Assembly: GCA_022705505.1 (NCBI GenBank)
Contig: JAKJEI010000003.1
Location: 1 to 58,641, forward strand
Source: Patescibacteria group bacterium
GTDB taxonomy: Bacteria; Patescibacteriota; Minisyncoccia; Phycocordibacterales; XYD1-FULL-46-19
DNA: 58,641 nucleotides
Direction: 5' to 3'
The translations under genes were made by a program, and so were the position numbers. Positions 23,862 through 32,749 of the stretch are shown here, piece by piece; the stretch's first letter is position 1; every line of letters begins with the position of its first letter. The notes beneath the pieces were generated by a model, which had not been told where the DNA came from, ran no database searches, and saw only the letters and a program-made list of their open reading frames with translations.

Positions 23862-25931
23862 ATGGTCAAAAAAGAGCTAAAAAATCGTAAATACGACGCT
23901 GAAGAGATCGTCGTTTTGGAGGGGCTGGAGCCGGTGCGCAAGCGACCGGGTATGTATATTGGTTCAACTGGTGTTGATGGGCTTCACCATTTGTTGGTTG
24001 AAATTTTTGACAATTCTCGTGATGAAGCGATGAATGGCTCGTGCGACGAGATTGAAGTTGCGCTTTTACCCGGCGACGTGGTGCGAATCGTTGACAACGG
24101 CGCGGGGATTCCGGTTGATATTCACAAGAAGACCAAGGTCTCGGCTCTGGAAACAGTTTTGACTATTTTGCATGCTGGTGGAAAATTCGGCGATGGTGGT
24201 TACAAGTTTTCTGGTGGCTTGCATGGCGTCGGTGCTTCAGTTGTCAACGCTTTATCAGAATGGCTCAGGGCGGAAATTCACCGCAACGACGGTAAATACG
24301 TCCAAGAATATGAGCGCGGCAAAAAGAAGTATAATGTTAAAAGAGTCTCTGCCTCCAAGTTACATGGTACGATTATCACGTTCAAGCCGGATGAACAAAT
24401 TTTTTCCGAAACTAAGTACTCTTGGGACCGGTTGGTCAACCATCTGCGTGGTCAGGCTTATTTGGTCAAAAGTTTGCGAATTCGTTTGATTGACGCGCGT
24501 GGGTATGAGGGCAAAATTGATTTGGACAAAATTTTCTGGTTACGCGACTTAGGTTTGCCGGTGCCGTCAAAAACTTTTTTCTTTGAAGGCGGGCTTTTGT
24601 CATTAATCAAATTTTATAATCAAAAAGAAAAACCTTTGCATCGGGAGATTTTTTATGCCGACAAAGAACAAAATGGTGTTTTTGTGGAAATTGCCTTGCA
24701 ATATGTTGATGATATAGATGTCAAAGAAATTAGTTACACCAACAATACCGTTACCCCTGAGGGAGGAATGCACGTGACCGGTTTTCGTACCGCTTTAACG
24801 CGTCTTTTGAATGATTACGCCAAGAAGAATAATGTCCTTAAGGATAGCGATGGCGGTTTGACCGGTGACGACGTGCGAGAAGGCTTGGTGGCTGTGATTT
24901 CGGTTAAATTACTCAACCCGCAATTTGAAGGTCAAACTAAAACAAAATTGGGCAGCGTAGAAGCCAGGAGCGCGGTGGATGCCGTTTTTAGCGAAATGTT
25001 TTCAGCTTTCTTGGAGGAACATCCTGACGATGCCAAGGCGATTATCAATAAGGGTATTTTGGCGCTTAAGGCGCGCAAGGCGGCCAAGGCTGCCAAGGAT
25101 TCAATAATCCGTAAAGGCGCTTTGGAGGGAATGACTTTGCCTGGCAAGCTCGCTGATTGTCAGTCTCGTGACCCGGAAGAATCGGAAATTTTCATTGTAG
25201 AGGGAGACTCGGCCGGCGGTTCCGGCAAACAGGGTCGCGATCGGCGAATTCAGGCGGTACTGCCGCTTAAGGGTAAAATTTTGAACGTGGAGAAGGCGCG
25301 TTTGGACAGAATGATGGCTTTTGCCGAAATCCGTTCTTTGATTATCGCGATGGGCGTGGGCATTGGCGACATGATGGATTTAACCAAATTGCGTTACCAT
25401 AAAATTATTATCGCGACCGATGCCGACGTTGATGGCGCGCACATCGCGACTTTGCTGTTGACTTTCTTTTTCCGTTATTACCGCGAGCTGATTGAACAAG
25501 GTAAAATTTTTATCGCGCAACCGCCGCTGTATAAGATTAAAAAAGGCAGAGAATTTTTCTATGCCTACAATGACGAAGAAAAAAACAAAATAATCAAAGA
25601 ACTGGGGGGCTTAACAGGGGAAGTTGAGGAAGGGGAAGCGGAAGAGGTAGAGCCCGAGATGGCAGTAGAGGGCGAGGAGGATAAAGAAGAATCAAGCGCT
25701 AAAACCCGAACTGCCAAGATTTCCATTCAACGTTATAAGGGTTTGGGCGAAATGAATCCGGAAGAGCTTTGGGAAACAACTCTGAATCCGGAGACCCGCG
25801 TTCTGAAACAAGTCGCAATTCATGATTTTGATGATGCTGATAAGACTTTTGATACTTTGATGGGCAACGAAGTCGGGCCTCGCAAGCTCTTTATCCAAAC
25901 TCACGCTAAGACCGCTAACCTAGATATCTAA
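23862..25931 (+). CDS. gyrB: DNA gyrase subunit B (type IIA topoisomerase)
   Basis: GyrB is the ATPase subunit that drives negative supercoiling. Seen: LEPVRKRPGMYIGSTGVDGLHHL, EIFDNSRDEAM (ATP-site Glu and Asn), VDNGAGIPVDIH, FSGGLHGVGASVVNALS, and the TOPRIM part (IVEGDSAGGSGKQGRDR, then ATDADVDGAHI) followed by IQRYKGLGEMNPEELWETTL. The 689 residues include an acidic insert of about 25 residues (near 588-615) before the C-terminal block. ParE is similar, and no gyrA/parC is nearby to decide; GyrB is the usual call for a single copy. TATAAT at 23811-23816 gives a leader of about 40 bases. Confidence 0.93.
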   Translation: MVKKELKNRKYDAEEIVVLEGLEPVRKRPGMYIGSTGVDGLHHLLVEIFDNSRDEAMNGSCDEIEVALLPGDVVRIVDNGAGIPVDIHKKTKVSALETVLTILHAGGKFGDGGYKFSGGLHGVGASVVNALSEWLRAEIHRNDGKYVQEYERGKKKYNVKRVSASKLHGTIITFKPDEQIFSETKYSWDRLVNHLRGQAYLVKSLRIRLIDARGYEGKIDLDKIFWLRDLGLPVPSKTFFFEGGLLSLIKFYNQKEKPLHREIFYADKEQNGVFVEIALQYVDDIDVKEISYTNNTVTPEGGMHVTGFRTALTRLLNDYAKKNNVLKDSDGGLTGDDVREGLVAVISVKLLNPQFEGQTKTKLGSVEARSAVDAVFSEMFSAFLEEHPDDAKAIINKGILALKARKAAKAAKDSIIRKGALEGMTLPGKLADCQSRDPEESEIFIVEGDSAGGSGKQGRDRRIQAVLPLKGKILNVEKARLDRMMAFAEIRSLIIAMGVGIGDMMDLTKLRYHKIIIATDADVDGAHIATLLLTFFFRYYRELIEQGKIFIAQPPLYKIKKGREFFYAYNDEEKNKIIKELGGLTGEVEEGEAEEVEPEMAVEGEEDKEESSAKTRTAKISIQRYKGLGEMNPEELWETTLNPETRVLKQVAIHDFDDADKTFDTLMGNEVGPRKLFIQTHAKTANLDI

Positions 25932-25934
25932 AGG

Positions 25935-25995
25935 AAGAACAAATTCCAAAACAAAACCGGCCATTCTGGCCGGTTTTGTTTTGGAATTTGTTCTT
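25935..25995. terminator. Bidirectional terminator: 28-bp perfect inverted repeat
   Basis: Arms 25935-25962 and 25968-25995 are exact reverse complements around ATTCT. The core is AAAACCGGCC/GGCCGGTTTT, with a T-run on either strand. It lies between convergent genes and includes the stop codon of the reverse gene. Confidence 0.9.
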
Positions 25996-26521
25996 AACGG
26001 AAGATGTTTTTTAGTCTGTAGAGGAAATTACGTTGGACTGGCGTGGTGGCGGGAGTGCCGCTGGCGATTTGCAGTTTCTTTTGAATGCCTGGCGCGGTTT
26101 TCAAGCCCGTCGGAATATTGCCTGACTTGCCGGCCCCAGCTTGCAAGAGGCGAGCCGGAACGTTCCAACCCTGACTTTCCATGTAGCGCCTGACGGCGGC
26201 CTTGGTGAAGTCCCCAACTTTGCCGGTGATCACTCCTTCTGGATAGATGGAGAAATCGGAGGCGAGTAAAACTTGTAACAACTGAACTTGTTTTTCATTC
26301 AGATTGTTGGCGTTAAATTCGGCAATCAAGGCTTTGAGTAATTTAGCGCGCAGGACTTGGAACTCATTGATTAACTCATCCAAGTCGGTTGTTTCAACCG
26401 TCTGTTCGGTTGAGGAAGCGGTGTCCTCGGTGGAGGTGGCTTCTTCGGCCAAAACAGAACCAGCTGACCAGGCAGCGGTCAAGATTAAAGCCAAGGCCAA
26501 AATCTTCTTGTAGGGTAACAT
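25994..26521 (-). CDS. Secreted protein with peptidoglycan-binding-like domain
   Basis: The 175-residue product has a signal peptide (ILALALILTAAWSAGSVLA, cut probably after VLA), then an acidic Thr/Ser-rich stretch and a helix (DLDELINEFQVLRAKLLKAL). The segment from about 75 to 118, NEKQVQLLQVLLASDFSIYPEGVITG...FTKAAVRRYMESQGW, has the PG_binding_1 layout: a leading helix, a short turn with G-x-x-G, and a second helix. It likely binds cell wall peptidoglycan outside the membrane. The tail is polar with a final basic segment. Confidence 0.65.
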   Translation of the reverse strand: MLPYKKILALALILTAAWSAGSVLAEEATSTEDTASSTEQTVETTDLDELINEFQVLRAKLLKALIAEFNANNLNEKQVQLLQVLLASDFSIYPEGVITGKVGDFTKAAVRRYMESQGWNVPARLLQAGAGKSGNIPTGLKTAPGIQKKLQIASGTPATTPVQRNFLYRLKNIFR

Positions 26522-26552
26522 ATTTTTAATAAAAAATTCTTAATTTTAAAGC

Positions 26553-28295
26553 TTATTTTCGACTTTTAAGCCCTTCTTCTATTTTAGCACAAAACACGGC
26601 TAAACTGACAGACTCGCCCTTATTGGCGCCGCGGGCCTCCACTGTCACAGTTTTACTCTCCATTTCCTTGTCGCCCACCACCAATAAGTAGGGAATTTTT
26701 TCCATTTTGGCATTACGAATTTTTTTGCCTAAGGTTTCATTATTTTCATCTAGTTCAACGCGGATATTTCTGGCTTTTAATTCTGCCAAGATTTCTTTGG
26801 CGTAGACCATTTGTTTTTCTGAGATTGGTAAAATTTTGGCTTGGACCGGTGAGAGCCAAAGTGGGAAGGCGCCGGCGTAATGTTCAATCAAGAGAACCAA
26901 GAATCTTTCATAAGAACCTAGGATAGCGCGATGGACCATTACCGGGGGGACTTTTTCGCCTTGCTCGTTAGTGAATTCCAAGTTAAAGCGTTTAGGTGTA
27001 GCAAAGTCGATTTGGACAGTGGGAATCTGAATTTCGCGACCAGTCGCGTCTTTGAACATAAAGTCTAGTTTAGGTCCATAAAGAGCGGCTTCACCTTCGC
27101 AACGTTTGGCCTCCAGTCCCATTTCATTGGATACTTCTTGGAGGATTTGTTCACAAGTATCCCAATCTTTTGGTTCGCCAATATATTTTTCTGGGTGTTC
27201 ATAATCTCTAACCGACAAAGAAACCCAGTGCTCATCCCATAAACCAAGACGACTGTAAAAATCTCGAATAATGGAAACCATATTTTTGATTTCCTCTTTG
27301 ACTTGATCAACACGACAGAAAGAATGTCCATCTTCAACGGTGATAGCATAAACGCGGGACAGACCACTTACTTCGCCAGTCTTTTCGGCACGGTATTGCT
27401 TGTCTGATTCCATGTAGCGAATCGGCAAGTCCTTATAAGATCGACTCTTGGAGGCATATATTTGGGTATGGTGAGGGCATTGAACCGGTTTTAAGACAAG
27501 ATCATGTTTTTTCTCGGAAGTAACGTGAAATAATTCTTCGCCAAACTTTTTAGCATGGCCGGAAATTTCAAATAATTCTTGCTTGGCTAATGAGGGAGCG
27601 GAAACTTTTTCAAAGCCGTAGTGTCGACAAATTGACTCAACTTCTTTTTGTAACACTTCTTTAATGATGGTGCCTTTAGGAGTAAAGAGAGGTAGGCCTG
27701 GACCGACTAAATCAGAGAAGCAAAACAAATCAAGTTCCTTGCCCAACTTGCGGTGGTCTCTTTTTTCAGCCTCGGCTCGTTTGTCTAGAAAATCATTTAG
27801 TTCCGGTTTGCTGGTAAAGGCTAGACCATAAACGCGGGTGAGCATTTTATTGTTTTCGTTGCCTCGCCAGTAAGCGCCAGCTAAGCGGTCCAGGCGGAAA
27901 GAATCGCGGGGAATGTCAGACGAGTTGGCGACATGAGGCCCGGCGCACAGATCAACAAAATCTCCCGAGCGGTAGATAGAAATTGACTCACTGTTTTTCT
28001 CTAGTTCGTCAATCAATTCCAGTTTGTATGGTTCAGCGGCAAAAATTTCGCACGCCTTGTCGGCAGTGATTGTTTCAGTCGCAAAATCTAAGTTTTGACT
28101 GATTAAAGAACGCATCTTTTTTTCAAGTTCGTCCAAATCAGTATCAGTTAAACTTTTTTCACCGAGGTCAAAATCGTAATAAAAACCATTTTCAATGGCC
28201 GGCCCTAAACCCAATTTGGCTTCTGGGTATTTTTCTTTGACGACCATGGCCAAGAGGTGAGCCAAGGAATGTCTGATTTGTTCAATGTTTTCCAT
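26553..28295 (-). CDS. thrS: Threonine-tRNA ligase, lacking the TGS domain
   Basis: ThrRS charges tRNA(Thr). The sequence begins at the editing domain, IRHSLAHLLAMVVKEKYPEAKLGLGPAIENGFYYDFD (editing-site HxxxH). It continues with VDLCAGPHVANSSDIPRDSFRL (Cys and His of the editing site), the class II core (VKPVQCPHHTQIYASK zinc Cys, RYMESDKQYRAEK, IQIPTVQIDFATP, PVMVHRAILGSYERFLVLL) and the anticodon domain (VRVELDENNETLGKKIRNAKMEKIPYLLVVGDKE-type end). The N-terminal TGS domain of about 60 residues is absent, giving 580 residues against about 640. A T-box leader precedes it, so expression should rise when tRNA(Thr) is uncharged. Confidence 0.96.
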   Translation of the reverse strand: MENIEQIRHSLAHLLAMVVKEKYPEAKLGLGPAIENGFYYDFDLGEKSLTDTDLDELEKKMRSLISQNLDFATETITADKACEIFAAEPYKLELIDELEKNSESISIYRSGDFVDLCAGPHVANSSDIPRDSFRLDRLAGAYWRGNENNKMLTRVYGLAFTSKPELNDFLDKRAEAEKRDHRKLGKELDLFCFSDLVGPGLPLFTPKGTIIKEVLQKEVESICRHYGFEKVSAPSLAKQELFEISGHAKKFGEELFHVTSEKKHDLVLKPVQCPHHTQIYASKSRSYKDLPIRYMESDKQYRAEKTGEVSGLSRVYAITVEDGHSFCRVDQVKEEIKNMVSIIRDFYSRLGLWDEHWVSLSVRDYEHPEKYIGEPKDWDTCEQILQEVSNEMGLEAKRCEGEAALYGPKLDFMFKDATGREIQIPTVQIDFATPKRFNLEFTNEQGEKVPPVMVHRAILGSYERFLVLLIEHYAGAFPLWLSPVQAKILPISEKQMVYAKEILAELKARNIRVELDENNETLGKKIRNAKMEKIPYLLVVGDKEMESKTVTVEARGANKGESVSLAVFCAKIEEGLKSRK

Positions 28296-28329
28296 TTTTT
28301 ATTAATTAGTTGTTAATGTTTAACCAAAA

Positions 28330-28369
28330 CCGCCCCGACGAAAACGCTTTGGCGTTTTTGTCGGGGCGG
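28330..28369 (-). terminator. Regulated terminator of the T-box leader
   Basis: CCGCCCCGAC...ACGC pairs with GCGTTTT...GGGGCGG with one A-C mismatch, loop CAAA, then TTTTGG on the minus strand. Confidence 0.8.
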
Positions 28370-28493
28370 GAATTTTTTATTTAAACTCACGCGGTTCCAC
28401 CCGATTTTTATCCGGAGGACAATCCTTCTTAGTTTCAGCGAAGAAGGATTACCAAGGGACAATCTCATTTTGTCGAATTTTTTATTGAATTAG

Positions 28494-28565
28494 TCCTTCG
28501 GCTTCGCTCAGGATTGTAATCCTTCGGCTTCGCTCAGGATTGTAATCCTTTGACAAGCTCAGGAA
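28494..28565. repeat. Tandem 26-bp repeat and third partial copy, REP-like
   Basis: Copies at 28494-28519 and 28520-28545 are identical (TCCTTCGGCTTCGCTCAGGA plus TTGTAA). A diverged third part at 28546-28565 reads TCCTTTGACAAGCTCAGGAA. The consensus resembles the CTTCGRCAAGCTCAG intergenic repeats also seen beside the tRNA-Asn. Confidence 0.85.
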
Positions 28566-28617
28566 CCCGCCCAAGGCGGGTCGGTGGTTGGTAGTCACCG
28601 CAACCTTCAATGATCCG

Positions 28618-28646
28618 AGTATAGCACCAAGATAGTTTGCAGTCTA
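28618..28646 (-). promoter_or_regulatory. Promoter of the T-box/thrS transcript
   Basis: On the minus strand TAGACT (28646-28641), 17 bases, TATACT (28623-28618). The predicted RNA start is near 28611, just ahead of Stem I. Confidence 0.6.
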
Positions 28647-28698
28647 CCTCAAGAAGGTGGGCAAAATATTTGCGGTTCATCTGCATTAAATCTGCGTC

Positions 28699-31600
28699 TC
28701 ATAGTTCTTTGATGGCCTCTACCAGTACGCTCGGTTCGCCGTTGCGATAATTTAGTTTGCCTTTTAGCGCTATGCACTTATCTTCAACTAGCAAAGCTTT
28801 ATATTTTTCGTAAACATCAGAAAAGGCGACGCACTCAACCATATCGTTGAAATCTGACAGTTTGAAGAAAGCCATCTGCTTGTTATTTTTAGTAAAAATA
28901 GCGCGCACTTCACCGATAATACCGCCAGTCACGATCGGAAAACCTTCGCTTTTATTTTTTTGGTGGCCAATCGTATTTTCCAGTTTGTTAAATTTTTCAC
29001 GGTGCGCGTCAAGCGGGTGGCCTGATACGTAAAGTCCCAGCAATTCTTTTTCCCAGGCTAATTTTAGACGTGGTTCAATCGGGTCGGCATCTCGTAGTTT
29101 TAATGTTGGTTTCGGCGCATCGTCAGACATCAGACCAAAGAGTGAAGTTTGGTTGGCATTGTTTCTGGTTTCTTCGCGATTGAAGGCGAGGATTTCTTCC
29201 AAGTTAGCAAGAAACTTCACGCGGCTTTCGCCCAGGCTGTCTAGGGCGCCGGCTTTGGCTAGGGCTTCAAGGGATTTTTTATTTAAATTTTTGTGTTTAA
29301 CGCGCGTTAAGAAGTCGCCCAAGTCTCGATAGGGGCCATTTTTTTTACGTTCGTCAACAATGAATTGCGCGATTTCCGCGCCCAAATTTTTAATTGTAAA
29401 AAGACCGAACCGGATTTTATCAACCGGGTCAGGGTTTTTGTCGGCTAATTTTTTGGCTTTTTCGCTTAAGTTTGGGTCTTGGGCGTTTTTGATAACAGTG
29501 AAGTCGCCAAAGCTTTCGTTGATATCCGGCGGTAAGACGGAAATGTTCATCCGTTTGCACTCGCCAATGATGACAGCGACTTTTTCTACGTCGCCCGATT
29601 CGGCTGATAGAACCGCCGTCATATATTCGGATGGATAATTTGCTTTGAGATAAGCAGTTTGATAAGCGACTCGGCCATAACTGGCGGAGTGCGCTTTATT
29701 AAAGCCGTAAGCGGCAAACGGTTCCAACCAAGCCCAAACTTCTTCCGCTTTTTCTTTTTTCCAACCGGAATGTTCAATGCAACCCTTGATAAACTTTTCG
29801 CGTTGTTTGGCCATTAGCTCGGGAATTTTTTTGCCAACTGCTTTGCGGAATTTGTCTACTTCGCCCCAAGAATAACCGGCTAGTTTATTTGCCATAATAA
29901 GGAGGTCGTCTTGGTAAACCAAAACACCATAAGACTGTTCCAGGATACTTTCCAGGGAAGGGTCCAAATATTTAATCAGCCGTGGGTTATGTTTGCGGGC
30001 GATATAGTCAGGAATGAATTGCATCGGACCGGGACGATAAAGGGCAACCATGGCGTTGATATCGTGGATGGTAGTTGGGCGCAGTTCCTTTAACCACTTG
30101 GTCATACCACTACCATTTAGCTGAAAAAGACCTTCTGTCTCGCCACGCGCCAGCATCTCAAAAGTTTTCTTGTCATCCATCGGGATACCATCCATATCCA
30201 CTCGTCGGTTGTAAACGGTTTCAATAATTTCCACCGCGCTGGAAAGAATCGCCAGGTTCCGCAAACCCAGAAAATCAAATTTGGTCAACCCAACACCGTC
30301 CTCGCCGACTGAGTACATATCATATTGGGTGATGACGCTTACGCCCTTGGGGTCATATTGGAGCGGGACATATTGGTCCAAAGGAGCCGGCGCTATTACT
30401 ACACCGGCAGCGTGAACGGAGATGTGACGAGCGCAACCCTCAATTTTTTTGGCCATATCAATTATCTCTTTGGTGTCGGCGCGTTCGTTATACATTTCCT
30501 TTAACTCCGGTACCATCTCAAGCGCCCGGTCAATAGTCATTGGGAAGCCCTGTGAACCCATGGGAATCAATTTGGCGATTTGGTCACCGGCTTGGTAGGG
30601 GAAACCAAGCGCGCGCGCCACGTCGCGAACGGAACCACGCGCCATCATCGTGCCAAAGGTACCAATTTGGGCGACTTTTTCTCCGCCGTATTTTTGTTTG
30701 GCGTAGTCAATAATTTTGTCGCGCTTATTGTCGGCAAAGTCCATATCAATATCAGGCGCCGAAGGCCGTTCCGGATTCAAGAAACGTTCAAAAGGAATGT
30801 GATAGGCGAGCGGGTTAACTTTGGTGATATCCAAAGAATAAGTGGTAAGAGAACCGGCGACCGACCCCCTGATGTTGTAATAGATATTATTTTCGCGCGC
30901 GAAACGAATCAGGTCTTCTACCACCAAAAAGTATGAAGCGTAACCTTTTATCTTGATAACTTCCAGCTCGTGGTTGAGGCGAGCGATGGCCGCTTCGTCT
31001 TTATCCAAGCCGCGTTTGGCTAAGCCGGAAAAAGCCAGTTGTCGCAAAACCTCATCAGCTGTTTTGTCGTCGTCTAATTCAAAGTTGGGAAAAACAAATT
31101 TGCCCAAAACGAGTTCCAGATTGCAGGCCTCAGAAATTTTTAAAGTGTTCTCCAGGGCGTCCGGCGTATCGGGAAAGAAGCTAGCCATTTCTTCCGCTGA
31201 AACAAAGGAAAAATCTTCTTCCATATTGGTTACCCCTTTGACATCATCAACATCGTTGCCGGTTTGAATGGCCAGCAGAGTGTGGTGGGCGCGCGAGTCG
31301 TCTTTGTTCAAGTAATGGGTGTCGTGGGTGGCCACTAACGGTAGGTTTAGTTTGCGCGCTAGAGCAATCAAGTTTTTGGCCAATTCAATTTGCCCCTCAA
31401 TTTTGGGGTGGTGCATTATTTCAATGTAATAATTATCTGGACCGAATGCTTCGGCATAATCCCTGGCCAGTTTCTCGGCGCCGGCGTGGTCTTTGTTTAA
31501 CAACAGTCGAGACAATTGACCGCCCATACAACCTGACAGGCAAATGACGCCTTTGGTGTGATCTTGCAGTAGTTCCCAGTCCACTCGCGGTTTATAGTAG

Positions 31601-31935
31601 AAACCTTCCAGGTTAGCCTTAGTGACCAGCTTGATTAAATTGCGATAGCCGGTTTCGTTTTTGGCCAAAAGAGTCAGATGATAACGGCGAGAGTCTATTC
31701 GGGGTTCTTTGTCAAAACGACTTCTGGCGGCGACATAAACCTCCACCCCGATAATCGGTTTGATGTCTTGTTTTTGGCACTCTTGATAAAATTCAACAGC
31801 GCCATACATATTACCGTGGTCGGTGATGGCTAAAGCCGGCATATTGTATTCTTTAGCTTTTTTGACCAAGTCGGGAATTTTGATTAACCCATCTAAAAGG
31901 CTGTAATGAGTGTGGTTGTGGAGATGAACAAACAT
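28699..31935 (-). CDS. dnaE: DNA polymerase III alpha subunit
   Basis: The replicative polymerase. In order: a PHP domain (HLHNHTHYSLLDGLIKIPDL; AITDHGNMYGAVEFY; the metal-type histidines look kept, so proofreading or pyrophosphatase activity is possible). The polymerase core follows: IRGSVAGSLTTYSLDIT, PSAPDIDMDFADNKRDKI with two catalytic Asp, TEGLFQLNGSGM, YRPGPMQFIPDYIARK, GVLVYQDDLLIMANKLAGYSWGEVDKFRKA. A helix-hairpin-helix and a C-terminal OB fold (GIIGEVRAIFTKNNKQMAF) close it. The 1078-residue length is slightly below E. coli (1160). TAAAAT lies seven bases before the ATG on the minus strand. Confidence 0.97.
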   Translation of the reverse strand: MFVHLHNHTHYSLLDGLIKIPDLVKKAKEYNMPALAITDHGNMYGAVEFYQECQKQDIKPIIGVEVYVAARSRFDKEPRIDSRRYHLTLLAKNETGYRNLIKLVTKANLEGFYYKPRVDWELLQDHTKGVICLSGCMGGQLSRLLLNKDHAGAEKLARDYAEAFGPDNYYIEIMHHPKIEGQIELAKNLIALARKLNLPLVATHDTHYLNKDDSRAHHTLLAIQTGNDVDDVKGVTNMEEDFSFVSAEEMASFFPDTPDALENTLKISEACNLELVLGKFVFPNFELDDDKTADEVLRQLAFSGLAKRGLDKDEAAIARLNHELEVIKIKGYASYFLVVEDLIRFARENNIYYNIRGSVAGSLTTYSLDITKVNPLAYHIPFERFLNPERPSAPDIDMDFADNKRDKIIDYAKQKYGGEKVAQIGTFGTMMARGSVRDVARALGFPYQAGDQIAKLIPMGSQGFPMTIDRALEMVPELKEMYNERADTKEIIDMAKKIEGCARHISVHAAGVVIAPAPLDQYVPLQYDPKGVSVITQYDMYSVGEDGVGLTKFDFLGLRNLAILSSAVEIIETVYNRRVDMDGIPMDDKKTFEMLARGETEGLFQLNGSGMTKWLKELRPTTIHDINAMVALYRPGPMQFIPDYIARKHNPRLIKYLDPSLESILEQSYGVLVYQDDLLIMANKLAGYSWGEVDKFRKAVGKKIPELMAKQREKFIKGCIEHSGWKKEKAEEVWAWLEPFAAYGFNKAHSASYGRVAYQTAYLKANYPSEYMTAVLSAESGDVEKVAVIIGECKRMNISVLPPDINESFGDFTVIKNAQDPNLSEKAKKLADKNPDPVDKIRFGLFTIKNLGAEIAQFIVDERKKNGPYRDLGDFLTRVKHKNLNKKSLEALAKAGALDSLGESRVKFLANLEEILAFNREETRNNANQTSLFGLMSDDAPKPTLKLRDADPIEPRLKLAWEKELLGLYVSGHPLDAHREKFNKLENTIGHQKNKSEGFPIVTGGIIGEVRAIFTKNNKQMAFFKLSDFNDMVECVAFSDVYEKYKALLVEDKCIALKGKLNYRNGEPSVLVEAIKEL

Positions 31936-32069
31936 TGAGTTAATTTTAACAAGCCTAGTCGGTTCTTGCCACTTGCGGAAAAAGGAAGGATGTCGTGCGA
32001 TTTTTTGGATAAAACATAAGTTGTTTTTAAATATTTTTAATAGTCTTGAGATTGAGTTAGAATGGGAGA

Positions 32070-32678
32070 ATGGAAATTCCGAAAGGGGTAAAATACCTGG
32101 TTGGCATTGATGAGGCTGGTCGCGGAGCGTTGGCTGGACCGGTCGCTGTGGGGATGTTTGTTTGGCCGCTTGAGGTTGGGGACTTGCTGTCCGCTACGCC
32201 GGATTACCCGGTCGGACGCGACTCCAAAAAGCTAACACCGAGGATGCGCGAAAAATGGTTTGCTTTTTTGACTAACCTAACTAAACAAACCGGCGCCCTC
32301 TGCCAAGTTTCTCTAGTCGCGGAAACTTATATTGACCGGGCGGGGATTGTTCCGGCGGTCGCGAGAGGGCTGGAGGCTTGTTTGGAAAAACTGCCGGGCG
32401 AGCCGATAGAATACTTTTTAAAATTGGATGGAAGCTTGAAGGCGCCCGAAAAATTCGTTTACCAAGAGACAATTATCAAGGGCGATGAAACGGAGCCGAT
32501 TATTTCTTTTGCTTCTATCTTAGCCAAAGTCTCGCGCGATAAAAAAATGACAAAAATGGCCACCAAATTTGCCGGGTATGGTTTAGAAAAACACAAAGGC
32601 TATGGTACCAAAGAGCATTTTGCCAAAGTGGCGGAGCTGGGCTTGTCTGCCTGCCATCGTCGCTCTTACTTTGCTTAG
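32070..32678 (+). CDS. rnhB: Ribonuclease HII
   Basis: RNase HII cuts RNA in RNA/DNA hybrids and removes single ribonucleotides from DNA. The 202-residue protein has LVGIDEAGRGALAGPVAVG (the GRG and first Asp-Glu of the active site), DSKKLTPRMREKWF, a third acidic residue in LKLDGSLK, and IISFASILAKVSRDKKM, ending with KHKGYGTKEHFAKVAELGLSACHRRSY. The next gene's promoter overlaps its last codons. Confidence 0.95.
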   Translation: MEIPKGVKYLVGIDEAGRGALAGPVAVGMFVWPLEVGDLLSATPDYPVGRDSKKLTPRMREKWFAFLTNLTKQTGALCQVSLVAETYIDRAGIVPAVARGLEACLEKLPGEPIEYFLKLDGSLKAPEKFVYQETIIKGDETEPIISFASILAKVSRDKKMTKMATKFAGYGLEKHKGYGTKEHFAKVAELGLSACHRRSYFA

Positions 32679-32699
32679 TTTTAAGAATTGTGGTATAAA
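32671..32699 (+). promoter_or_regulatory. Promoter of the 32750 orphan cassette
   Basis: TTGCTT (32671-32676, inside the end of rnhB), 17 bases, TATAAA (32694-32699). The leader then holds a direct repeat of CTGTGTAAAA (32713-32732). Confidence 0.6.
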
Positions 32700-32749
32700 T
32701 GAAGATGGAACTGGCTGTGTAAAACTGTGTAAAACAAAAGGGGAAAAGA

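Larger units (their letters stand above)
28296..28611 (-). promoter_or_regulatory. T-box leader upstream of thrS
   Basis: On the minus strand, 5' to 3': a short Stem I (28605-28579) whose loop reads ACUACCAAC and holds the threonine codon ACC (28592-28590). A small hairpin CCCGCC/GGCGGG follows, overlapping Stem I by two bases (28580-28566), then an inserted repeat (28570-28494). Next come a perfect 10-bp Stem III (28450-28421) and the T-box sequence GGGTGGAACCGCG (28402-28390). A strong terminator stem of about 18 bp (28369-28330), followed by TTTTGG, ends the leader. The UGGA bulge (28399-28396) complements the UCCA 3' end of a tRNA-Thr with U73, as found at 20779-20851. Uncharged tRNA should stabilise the antiterminator and allow thrS transcription. 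Confidence 0.85.

Noticed and set aside
28494-28565. CRISPR array
   Set aside because: Two identical units are directly adjacent, without spacers, and no cas gene is near. It is a tandem REP-like repeat inside the thrS leader.
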